From the NCBI GenBank assembly GCA_944474755.1, contig OX104119.1, forward strand, positions 48,605,657-48,669,656: 64,000 bases of DNA, in the 5' to 3' direction. The notes below the pieces were generated by a model that did not search any database, was not told the origin of the DNA, and saw nothing but the letters and a program-made list of their open reading frames with translations. This DNA comes from Limnoperna fortunei (Eukaryota > Mollusca > Bivalvia > Mytilida > Modiolidae). This document shows positions 14,001 through 23,140 of this stretch, piece after piece. Each line of letters begins with the position of its first letter. The stretch's first letter is position 1. The position numbers and the translations under genes are program-made.

Positions 14001-14220
14001 TATTAATATGGACTCTGGATCCGCAGCGTATGAATCGGAATATGATAATTACAGACCTGGTATGGCTAGCGATGAGGATATTTTGTTTGTTCCCGATCCC
14101 ATAAGTGATGCTGAAATCGACTATTTTGATGATATAAACATTGATAATGTCACTGTAAGCGATTCATTTAGTTTAGATATGCCATTAGCAAAATTGACAA
14201 AAAAGATCACGGACGTATAA
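2049..14220 (+). CDS. Adenylyl cyclase (rutabaga/ADCY1-like), 3' half, nine exons
   Basis: This membrane enzyme converts ATP to cAMP. Exons with GT-AG borders and consistent phase are 2049-2144, 2731-2990, 3962-4082, 5253-5363, 5923-6072, 6577-6675, 9868-9988, 10536-10660 and 11242-14220 (stop), about 1,353 residues. Exons 1-3 encode the end of membrane cluster 2, with an NIT glycosylation sequon in a loop, and lead into RLDFLWKTQ, the usual entry to C2. C2 is complete: [20 protein letters not shown], the adenine-contacting Lys in [31 protein letters not shown] with the ATP-specifying Asp, NTVNVASRM with catalytic Asn and Arg, and [18 protein letters not shown] at the end. C1, the N-terminus and any calmodulin site lie upstream of the window, so the ADCY1/rutabaga assignment rests on C2 similarity recalled from the family and on the long tail. 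The introns hold only the repeats listed separately; the largest spans 6676-9867. Confidence 0.93.
3319..3341 (-). repeat. SINE head fragment
   Basis: A short stretch matches only the reverse complement of the tRNA-like head of the SINE family (CTCGGCCACCGAGGCC), inside a cyclase intron. It is probably a remnant of a decayed or truncated copy. Confidence 0.45.
8352..8768. repeat. Dispersed repeat with CCGTCCGT tract and internal duplication
   Basis: The element starts with a CCCGACTCTTCGGTGAGGGG-type segment, runs into a (GTCCGTCT)-like tract and then contains two copies, about 150 bp apart, of a block with CTCGGCTTCTAC and TTTGGTGCACAGCTTTAG, ending in TTTCCGAGCCGA. It lies in the largest cyclase intron. 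Related G(G)ACGGACGG tracts recur at about 34,698 and 35,880. No coding capacity is seen. Confidence 0.6.
9410..9750. mobile_element. Degenerate copy of the foldback element family
   Basis: This intronic stretch shares an ordered series of segments with the palindromic element at 25,739-26,490: CATACGTTTT with GAGACCGG, GTGGTAGAAATTTAATGTC, TTTCTATCACG, AGTTTCACATCGCGATA, GTTATGGTACGTTCTTGT and AATCAGCCATTTATGG. It is more diverged and shorter. Overlapping open frames on both strands are a by-product of the inverted repeats. Confidence 0.6.
10970..11028. repeat. Perfect 27-bp inverted repeat with 5-nt loop
   Basis: The arms 10970-10996 and 11002-11028 are exact reverse complements (TGTTAGTTAATAAACATTAA at the outer end), separated by ACTTC. 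It lies in the intron before the cyclase last exon. It could be a tiny MITE remnant or an AT-rich hairpin in the pre-mRNA. Confidence 0.85.
11242..14220 (+). CDS. Adenylyl cyclase last exon: end of C2 plus ~950-residue disordered tail
   Basis: This single exon encodes 992 residues. The first 37 or so finish C2 ([10 protein letters not shown] to TYFLLGR); the rest is Ser/Pro/Asn-rich, low in hydrophobics and without a recognised fold. Short docking-type motifs are visible: proline runs ([12 protein letters not shown]), a class II SH3-type site (PPPLPLRR), a PPxY WW-type site (LPPGY), many basic-x-x-Ser patches (RRSNS, RRVPSDS) and a C-terminal TDV that fits a class I PDZ ligand. Drosophila rutabaga also carries a long tail, so length alone is not unusual. 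Two more structured-looking stretches ([30 protein letters not shown]) could form helices. Confidence 0.85.
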   Translation, partial: VTEDVYNLLKLKYVFQCRGKIKVKGKGEMITYFLLGRLTGTVQSPSSFGSFNGSFTLPSSPGSPSSSSSYNRPLPELPGPPAPRPPSAESTQSHNQLSGTNRSKDGVIRNPSALSLSSQDSTLAKDVVRNDSFRSNSRLPPGYAAIVTDRQSTLDPSKGVPTPPGSLNRKRRNSTDSPKAISRKAGGNALSHCISGHISEAESTYTRVDSPELPAVHFMNVKSPTSPPVQNSMFQNLKKSSSKQDDLMDENTHETLQNNLNHISCKNKDNAQEVAKTEHLQMSSPKQLNTQSKQSKIPQRIGISSPPDTNKPFIEMSSSYDKERNDDMSLARRSQNTPQYAQIQPIRKANYEVAKPFVSCPPMTKPCQVVNPTVPLIRPTPLVLSGVAPPLQHKIRAAPYQKLHGPPSSAKYAQTTDVGNQTEVPEISPERRIKMNDILLELGNVVKPEEPNRPKLTRQKHKKEERPNSGSEDVFVTATYREPIAANVANTPSPLASPHISPSSTNQQLNKYIIEQHSNPQSPVKHNTGERRISESSRGSSSSRSTLTPTSALVASIDGRSMCIMPSADSPENDKPPPLPLRRVPSDSSKERTVEVKPYNEVRRSNSTPRLRPAHLTSPKKQRHELLAPLTHSDDDKESTSSKPTSDQSSILLLQPIELKLARPALVKQLSSPDDSHEHYTRAFLASVDHKPTHLNRSLSRSSDVLYGIPKCPATPKFPVLSNAASSSLTELLQELANEHPSAKLETYLSQQYPDHSARNNNNNRPHNHSARKSFPHGKPPMCHDSVKQRVTAKNQAVSKRKLAAAVKEPPSNEQSDGSETGKSPPGPNPFQVKRRGNFTMPPRYCRSLDYIPSDREDGISSATSSACGSPKMSRAYAEVLPLFAKKIEQYLSGRNALGIDSLSISSIASSSEMSRSDPNINMDSGSAAYESEYDNYRPGMASDEDILFVPDPISDAEIDYFDDINIDNVTVSDSFSLDMPLAKLTKKITDV

Positions 14221-15551
14221 CTAACGGATTATAAACCCTGCGTACAAGGCAAACATACTGAACAAGTTAATCAGATATAATATCTGCAGTGGAGATTGAT
14301 AAGAACGGTTTATTTTCATCATTATTAGTCATTTAATGGTTAAAATTTTAAAACATAAAATTTAATTTATAGTTGTTTTATTATCAAAATGTTATTTTAA
14401 TTTTGTACATATTTGTGTTATTTCTATGTAAGTTCTGGGTTGACACAAATATATAGCTACGTATTATGATGTGTGTTTGACTATTTGAATCAGTACCAAG
14501 TATGGGATTATAGTAGTACAGAATCTTAAGTTCATGTCTTTAAAATGTTATTCTGGAAATGTTATATGACAACTGTTTCCTTTGATTTTAATACATCTCT
14601 GTTTTCTTTGATTATAATACATCTTTAATTTTACAGAATATCTTTCCGTAGATCGTTTTGCTTATGAACCATGTTGATTTGGTTTTTTATTGTCCTCCTA
14701 ATTTTGGCCCGTGTACAAGTGTGGAGTCAGTATAATAAGGATTGTTTTTATTTGTTAATATAAGTGCAACATTTTTTAAAATGTTTTATTTTTTTACAAA
14801 CCTGTCTGGAACATAATCATTATACATTTTATCATATAGTAATGTTTGTGATAGAGTAGTATCTCTAACGCCGATGGTTAAGGTGCGAAAATTAATTACA
14901 GGCAATAACAAAAAACGCTCTGTGACATCATTTTTCATATAGAAACAAAGTGTTTTACCTAGCGATATGTAAATTTAACTATAGTCACATTGTATGATGC
15001 TTTGATGTATATGCATAGTTTGTGATTCGAGTGAAAATCTTTCTACCATTTTCTATATGTCTAATTCATAAAATCTACTATAAACATGTTTTTAGCATGG
15101 TTGTTGAATCGCAGAATCTTTTATATGTAGATGATGAAGCCAACTTGTGCATAAGTATGTACTTTTCTTGTTTTGTTCCAGATTTCATTTATAAGCAGCT
15201 TTTTCGTGAATAATAATGAATTGCTTTTACGCAGAAAATTGTATTGTGTATTTTGATGAAATTTGCTGGTGTTCTCATACTATTTTTTGTTTTGTTTCGC
15301 ATTGTATAGTTGTAAAAACTGGCAAATATTGACTTCTTGCCTTGATAATGATGTTGTGATTTATTATTGCTTATAGCAATATAATTATTCTCTATAATTT
15401 TTAGGAGGTTTAGCAGGAAACATATTCTTGCTGCACAAAAGTTCGTATTTAAAAATTGAGGTGATAATTGACTGCAGTTTGAAGTAATATTTTATTTAAA
15501 AAAGCAATAAAACATTGTGTTCAACAATATCATGTTTTTCTTATAACCATC

Positions 15552-15800
15552 GAGGGGCCTAGGTAGCCGCATGGTTGAGGTAGCTCGTCTTCTATTGATC
15601 ACGTGGTCTGTCAACACTGAGGTTTCGGGTTCTAGCCTCACTGCGGGCATAGTGCGCAATCTTAACTGACAAGGATTTTCAGTTGTACTACCGATGGTTG
15701 GTGGTTTTCTCTGGCTTCCTCCGACAATAAAACCTGGACGCCATGATATAGCTGAAAATTGCTGAAAGTGGCGTTAAACACGATTCAAACAAACAAAATT
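15552..15800 (+). repeat. tRNA-derived SINE, full length, plus orientation
   Basis: This copy reads from a diverged head through TATTGATCACGTGGTCTGTC and GGGTTCTAGCCTCACTGC to CTGGACGCCATGATATAGCT and a CAAACAAACAAAA tail. It sits just past the cyclase poly(A) signal. Confidence 0.8.
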
Positions 15801-16404
15801 TAATGACCACCGAACAGAAATAATCAATGGCAAGCATATTTGCATGTTTACAGTCGAATCAGAAGTGAAGTCGCATGGAAGGGTAAATGTGTACATTTCA
15901 TCAAAAACATATTTCAGTATATTTTGTAGTCGGATTACAATTTCACTGGAGTAAACGTAAGGGTGAACTAATTTACATATTTCGTATTGCGTCCGTCCGT
16001 TGTGACGGGTTCCTAGGAACCACATAGCTGCCAAACGCATCCCTAGTAGGCAATTTTTTGGTTTTTTTTGTTTTTTTTTGTGGGGGGGGAGGGGGTTATT
16101 GCGGAAAGCATGGCCCATAGTGGCTGTCGTATTAGTGACACGCTCCTGGAAAGTTAAACATACCTTAACATAGATGGTCGTAGTAATTCGGGTAACCATC
16201 AGAATTGTATCTAAGATTTACACATGGATAGGCAATGGTCGGACATGATGGCTTAAAATGTTGACTTTAAAGATTGACTAATTGTAAGCTTTTCAAGACC
16301 ATTTTCCTCGATTATCTGCAATCAGGCTGAGTCAATTAACCAGTTTTATATTTTGTGTGATAAATATATTTTTTTAAATTACAAATTTATCTTTTTTTGT
16401 TTAA

Positions 16405-16641
16405 TTTAATGGTGTTTAACGTAAATTTCAACTATACCGTGACGTCCAATTTTCAATGCGGGGGAAGGGGCTAGCCGGAGGTACCAGAGCAAACCCACAA
16501 ACGGTAGGAAAACTGGCAATCCTTGTCACTTTAAGATTGAAGTCGATTACAACAATAAGACTCGAACTCGCAACCTCAATGTTGACAAGCACGTGATCAA
16601 TAGTAGACAAACTACCCTAAGCACTCGGCCACGAAGTCCCC
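16405..16641 (-). repeat. tRNA-derived SINE, minus orientation
   Basis: The plus strand shows GGTGTTTAACG, then the body, then GTGATCAATAGTAGAC and the inverted head CACTCGGCCACGAAG. It lies just downstream of the P1 stop codon. Confidence 0.75.
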
Positions 16642-16739
16642 TCAAAATTAGTAAGAAACATGCTTATACTTTAATCAAACATCGTAAATTAAATGCACTT
16701 TAACGTGATACAGTAAGCTGAATCTATTCAATTTTATTT

Positions 16740-19700
16740 TTAATTATGCTGGTAATGCGGCCAGGTCTGGATTAAATCGTACAACTTTTGGCCTGGGCAA
16801 GCTGTTTGACCTACATCTCTGTGACCTTTCAGGACAAAGTTCGCCGGTAATCTGTGAGTACTTAGTCCACAGTTAATCAGGTTCTTAATTACGTTTAATG
16901 CGGCATCATTTGGAGGATGGTCCATAAAATTTCCCATTACACATATAGCTGGAAAAAAAATATAACGCATAATAGATGCTCTCATATCAGAAAAACATAA
17001 ATATAACCAATTTGGGAATATATAGTTTTATATCAGGTGGAGTTTCCGTGTTTAACATAAAAAATCAACAGCTCCACCAAAAAGCGCATGTTACGACGTC
17101 TGAGTACTATAGTCATACACGTCATTGGCTGCATGCAATTATGCAGAAAGCGCACATGCAAACCAACAAAAAAGGATTTTTAATATAATAATTGGCTTAT
17201 ACTCTTTTTTTTATCTATCACTACTTCGTTTATGTAATTAGAGCTTTCAAGCTTATTTGATATTTTTGGCATTGTTATTATCTTTAAGACTCTCAAAAAA
17301 TTTATCACACTATCAATATTAACACTACTCCACAAATTCAAGAAACTGATGAAAAGGTATTCTTAATTCGAGTCCTAAAACTAAAAAAACCCTCTTTTTT
17401 AACGTGCCCCCAACTCTATTAAGAATTTTACCTCCCCCCCCCCATAAGAAAGAAAGAAAGGAATATCTAACAAAATAAACAATTCCCCAAAATTTCTAGA
17501 AAATTAAAGAAAGCCTGTTGAGTTAGTCGGAATACTAATCCTCCTTTTTTCACGAACCAAGTCCCCTCAACACCATAGCTATACATCCGAATTTGTCAAA
17601 AGTAAAGACCATAATAAACAACTGGGTGCATGCTGAAGAAAATATGTGAAAGCATTCTAAAGATAAAGTGCGTATAGGACGAACAACAGAGTTACGAACA
17701 TGTATTAATATACCATAATACGTCTGTCGTAGGCGGGCGTTTAAAGTAAATATAATGATTATTTGACACAAATGTTTAAACCTGTCGGACTGCAATCTAT
17801 TAATCATAGTAACACGTCGGAGCGGCATCCAAATCATCATGTTTGTAGCATATCACTAATGCATGTGAAATTTGTATGTAATTAAAGTCAAAGTACCTAT
17901 TCCAACACTATTATAATGGAGCGTGTGTCCTCCAACTTTATCCCAGCCTCTGGCTTCGTATACGTTACCATCCTCACCCACTAGAAAATTATATCCTACG
18001 TCACTATATCCTATGAATAAAACAAATTATTTACAAATAGACAAAACAGCGTAATATTAACTAATTCCAAAAATTAGCAAAACATACAATCACCTATTGT
18101 GTTCAGTCTGCATGAACATCGTTCTACAATGAAGAATGACATTTCCAAAATTAAGAAAGAAAAATAACCCAGATAAACAGTCTCATATAGATTACAATTA
18201 GGAGATAACTGTACTGTAATTGGAAATTTGTCGGCATCTATTAGTGCTTTGAATATTATAAATGTTAATCGGGGGTTTTCAACGAGCACTACAGCTTCCT
18301 CCCGTAATAAAACCCTGTATAGCTGCATACTACGTTAAAATCCATTCAAACAAACACATGCTATATTGGTAGTTAGCATTGAGTTTTCTTGACCTATATT
18401 ATAAGAATAAAAACTGATTTGAAGAAACTCACTGATGGACGGGACCAAAGTAAAAAACTAAGTGAGTTGGCGAGGCAATACACCGATGAATTCCGTAAAA
18501 CTGCATGTAACCCCGCCCTTTTAAGAATATTTTTTTCAAGACGTGTAATTTATTGAAATGAAAGCACTATTTTATTGCAACATGTATTCATACACTAGAT
18601 TCGTTCATCGTAAAATAAACAAAATATGTCGACTACTACAATGCCATTATATCGTAAATATATTTCGCTTAACCTAATTTGTTTATGTTAATATAACAGT
18701 TTCATCATGTCAACTTTAGTAAAATAATGTACATTCAATTTATATTTACCAACCTCTGCCATCCATGTGATAGTTCTGGTAGGACTTAGCCATGGCAGTG
18801 CAATCAGCTTTTGTATGACAACTACCGGAAGCGCCATGATGTATGAAAACATAATGCGGTAATGCTGGTAGTGTTTGAAGAGGATGAGTTGGAGCACGTG
18901 CTCCCCATTCCGCACGCGATATTATATGTGGACATCCAGCTGAAACTTGAGTTCCTGTAGAAGTAGCTATGAAAAGAACAAAATGTTAAAGAAAGAGATT
19001 ACTTAACATGCCGTTTTAAGATGGCAAACGCACAATATTAAAAACAGATGATAGATCGATACTGTTCTATTTAGTTTGTTTAAACTCGGCGTCAGTAATT
19101 TTTCAGCTATATCATTGCGTCCAGTTTTTTTAGGGAGGAATTAGGAGTACCGTTAAAACCTCGACCTTTGTAAGGAAAATTGGCAATCCTCTTTAATTAA
19201 GATTGGAAGCAAGCACACCCGGTCGGAAGTAAGACTCGAACTCGCAATTTTTTAGTGTTGATTCACAAGAATTGCTACACGTTTAAATGAAACAAAATAC
19301 ATAAGTTAGTCTTTGTCTTTTCGTAAATAGAGCACGAAATAGTCACAAGGTTATGCATGTATTATCGGTTCAAACTCACAATTGTGCGTCCGAGTTTTAA
19401 GCTCTTGCAGCGAATACTATATTTAGTATTTAGATAATGCAAAATAACTGTCGGTATAACTAAATAAAGCATATTTACTTGTATTTATAAAGACTTACAT
19501 GGGCACGCCTGAAAGTGCAAAAATTTATCCGCCGCCCACCCATCCTGAAATAATAAATACAAATAATGCATCAGTACCGTCTTATTGATTTACAATTCTT
19601 TCCTGCAGTTTTTAGCAAAATTTGTGTTTATTTACTTTGTAATATGTACTAGAAATATTTAGCCATTTTGTCATGATTAAACTAAAATTGACATTTCTTT

Positions 19701-21718
19701 CCAAAGACTTCCACCAGTTCTACGAAATAAAGAGAGATATATTGCGATATATAATGATTTAGGCCGCCTTTTAATGACCATGCACTTTTCTGGTTGTTCT
19801 TTGGTTTTTTGTGCTTTTCTTTGTGTTATACCCGTTGCGGTTTGTATAACCAGAAGGTCATTATTTGATCTAACTTGTAGTGATGCAGAGAAAATAGTAC
19901 AAAAACGCCTTGAGGTATAATATATGTACTCCCCATCTCTTTCACCAACCATAACGTTAGCAGGTCAAATAACTACGCCCGTTTTTGGTACACACCTTTC
20001 CGTTATAATCTATATTAGCCCATGTATATCCGCCATCGACATGACGACCTCCTTTGTCAGGATGACATTCGCCAACAGCGTAAGTACCCAAAATAGCATG
20101 TGATTGCCCGGGACCATTTCTGACATGCACAGTGTCCGTTCCGCATGCGCACTGTGATCCTTGTGTCTCGTGTGGCAACAAGGAAAGCAATAATATTGCT
20201 AAAATCCTGTTGAAAGGAATAGTACTTTAGTTTAGTACATGCTCCATAAAATTCCATGTTAGAATGATAATGAGGTAAAGACAAACATTATTTCCTTTAA
20301 AATTATAGTAAAATGTTTATGCAATTAAGCAGAATTTTCATTCGTCTTTTTCTCCAAATATCCGTATTTAGTCATGGTAATAATTTCGTACTAGAGTTTG
20401 TAGGAGGTTCGTTGTTTTTCTTACATATCATTGTCGTCCAGAGATTTTCCTGTTGTTGTAGTACTGATCCTTTCTGACGCGTTAGCGATGTTTCAGTGAT
20501 AATGACTAGGCAAACCTCAGATATCTGTATTAAGTGTAGATAAGCCAAAAACACAAACATACCATTATTACCTGCACTTAAGGTGAATATCGTAATTGTC
20601 CACTTGAGAGACGTTGTTACCCCAAGGGAAAATAACATCTCAGGTGTGGACAATTATGATTTTATTATATCGAACCTTACAAACCTAATGACGTGTTAAG
20701 TTAGATTTTTTTTATGAAAATGGACCAGAGATTGTATAAGCATCCGGATTTAAAATGTGATTTTGGAATGCAAAACGGGTGCAATTACCGAAAGACATCG
20801 TATATACAAATTTGTTGACCGGCGAACATAAACAACTGTGTTGTGTTTTGAAAAATAAACCATTACATTTTCGTATATTTGTATATTTTTGAAATACAAA
20901 ACATGTGCATTTATGGACAGGAATATTAAGATCTGTTGACAGCTGAACAACAGTGTCGTTTCCCTCGCATAGTTTTGAACAATAACCTGCACATTGATAG
21001 AAAGCTTGTATCTGTAGTGCGGCATAATAAAAATACAATATTCGTACATTGTAAGAAAATATAAAATGTATTTGTACGAGCTTCAGAAACGCCCGTTTTG
21101 CTGGGAGTACAAATAAAAATTATTTTTTATTTTTCTGACAATTTACGAAAATTGTATTTATCCTCCAAACATACAATACAATTTAGACTAAAGAAAAACA
21201 TGAAAACTATACTTCTAGCCGATTTCAGACTTGAAAATTTCGACTCGTTTTCTAGTGATACCCTTAAAAAAATTCGTATTCCACAACATGTCGTAAACCA
21301 GAACAGAATAAGACGTGAGGACAAGGGTACCAGAAGACTATTCGGCACAATCGGCCGGATCACCTCGGTTATTTCCGCACTTCCCCTACCGTTTGTGAAA
21401 ATGGCAGAGAGATGTTGCGATTGTTTTTGGAACTACCGAATAAAGGAAAAATTTATTTGAAAGCAGTCGAGCAACTAAAATTGATATTGCAACAGGGGCG
21501 ACGGCAGAACTTTACGTCCGTTCTCTGGCACAAAAGAAAATCCTAACCATACTAGTATTTAAAATGTAATCTTTCTACACACTTCAATATGGAACGAAAC
21601 CTAAATATTAATAAACATACTTTTTTCTATTCTTCTGTCATAAATAAGGAAGAATTGAAGAAAAGATACAATCTAAACGAGAAGAAAAGTCAGAAATAAT
21701 ACAGTAACATACTTACAT
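16740..21718 (-). CDS. P1: secreted SH3b-PGRP amidase, six exons
   Basis: Minus-strand exons: 1 ends at 21717 with the AT of the start codon; 2 20206-19996; 3 19544-19499; 4 18966-18754; 5 18010-17897; 6 16948-16740 (stop). The product is about 264 residues. Signal peptide [17 protein letters not shown] is followed by a Cys-rich start (SQCACG), SH3b core ([19 protein letters not shown] ... [20 protein letters not shown]) and a PGRP domain from [16 protein letters not shown]. Expected zinc site: His in YVFIHHGAS, Tyr in VGYNF, His and Cys in [12 protein letters not shown], so an active N-acetylmuramoyl-L-alanine amidase is likely. The conserved PGRP disulfide is present (CHTKADC). To keep frame, exon 4 must end at a weak donor (AGAG|GTTGGT) although GTTG|GTAAAT lies 4 nt on. 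P1 is the most diverged SH3b member. An AATAAA lies 1 nt after the stop. Confidence 0.88.
18262..18358 (+). repeat. 5'-truncated SINE tail
   Basis: Only the 3' part is present (GGGGGTTTTCAACGAGCACT, CTTCCTCC, ATAGCTGCAT, CCATTCAAACAAACACA). It lies in P1 intron 4. Confidence 0.55.
19070..19275 (-). repeat. tRNA-derived SINE, minus orientation, head lost
   Basis: The plus strand carries TTTTCAGCTATATCATTGCG, TCCAGTTTTTTTAGGGAGGA and ACTCGAACTCGCAA, but stops near the GTTGAT segment without the tRNA-like head. It lies in P1 intron 3. Confidence 0.7.
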
Positions 21719-23140
21719 GGTGTATGTCTTGTTTGGTTTCTTATCAAATACACAAATGTCACGGACAGCTGACACGTGTATAATCCAATTTTAGAATATG
21801 GTCGTCGAGACCTTGAACATACTGAACTAATTTACATAAATTTGGTTAAAGGAACTTTTCATTTCATGTTTACTGCCTATAACATCTTTTTAATTTTGGC
21901 TTTGTTTGTTTGTTTCAATGATGTTTAACGTCAATTTAATAAAATTATTAGCTATATCATGGGTCTAGTTTCTATTGTGGAGGATACCGGAGTACCCGAA
22001 AAATAAACCGAACTTGGGAAGAAAAATTGGAAATCCTTGTCAATTTAGGTTGTAGTCGAGTAAACCGTGCCCACAGTAAGACTTGCAACCTATGTATTGA
22101 CAGACCACGTGATTAATAGTAGACGATCTACCTTAATCACTCGGTCACCGAGGCCCATTGCTGTGTTTGAGATCACTCTAATAAGTCCAGTGGGAGGTAA
22201 AGTAGTTAAGGTTGTTAGTCATTTACTATTGAATTTCAGAAAGGTATGCTCGACTCTAATTTTATTTGACAAGGATTTTACGTTTTCGTTCGATATAACT
22301 GAACAATTTTTTCAAGGGGAGTTAAAAAAAACACATCCACACATGCAACCAAAACGCTGAGGAGTATAACGCTTACAGTGTAATTTATTGTTTGTTGTGA
22401 ATGTACAGCAGAAGAAACTGCAAATGTGTGAACCGAGTCAAATATCATATATTTAACAGGAACCTACATGTACGACCATCGCTCAGTTTTGTGAACAATA
22501 TTATTGTACCCCTAAGACAATCGCAGAAGTTTGTTAATATACTATAATAAAACTTCGACAGGAAAACGATATAATTGTGTTAATAAAGGTTAGTCTAGCA
22601 CACTAAGCTGAAAAAAGGCTCGAACTCACGCCCCAGGTGATGAGTATACATGTAACTACAATGCAAAAATTCCCCAGCACTAACTAAATACTGTTGACGG
22701 TTCCAGCAGGCACGATATTAAAAATAGTTAGAATAATTCTTTAGTCGGCAAAATCAAACTAAGTGACAAAATTCCATGTCTTATTAATGTCATTACCTTA
22801 TCATCTTGAGAGCCAAAGGTCAGGGGACAGTTACAAAGCGCAATACGACCCCCCCCCCCCCAAAAAAAAAAAGAAAAAAAACACACACTCACACAAAAAC
22901 AGAAAGAGTTAAAAACCGCAGCAAATACATGTAAATGGCTTTTAATCAATAAAAGTTTTCTTATTTTGTTTGTGGTAAATTTAATAATAAAAATCTACAA
23001 TTTTGTGCCAACATAAATTGAAAAATGGATTACATGTTTTCTTACGAAGGTACCGGGTTTCACCGAGTTTAAATCACCCATTCAATCAATCAATTAAATC
23101 AGTATAACAAAATTAGCAAAAGATTCGTATTATTGAACGT
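21719..23140. other. Spacer between P1 exon 1 and P2 stop
   Basis: It holds the 5' flank of P1, including a CTTATC (GATA-type) site at 21740-21745, one SINE in minus orientation, a degraded SINE-like copy in plus orientation beside it and a poly(C)/poly(A) tract at about 22,850-22,880. No gene is supported. Confidence 0.5.
21900..22158 (-). repeat. tRNA-derived SINE, minus orientation
   Basis: Plus-strand landmarks are TTTGTTTGTTTCAATGATGT, AGCTATATCATGGGTCTAG, GACCACGTGATTAATAGTAG and CACTCGGTCACCGAGGCCC. All parts of the family are present. A neighbouring stretch (22,170-22,330) repeats head-like and body-like words in the opposite orientation, so the two form a loose inverted pair. Confidence 0.75.

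Larger units (their letters stand above)
14221..16739. other. Cyclase 3' UTR and spacer to the PGRP array
   Basis: The sequence after the cyclase stop is AT-rich with no supported gene. A canonical AATAAA at 15506-15511, about 1.3 kb after the stop, is a plausible polyadenylation signal on the plus strand, just before a SINE. A second SINE lies in opposite orientation near 16.5 kb. The converging minus-strand gene P1 ends at 16740. Confidence 0.4.
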
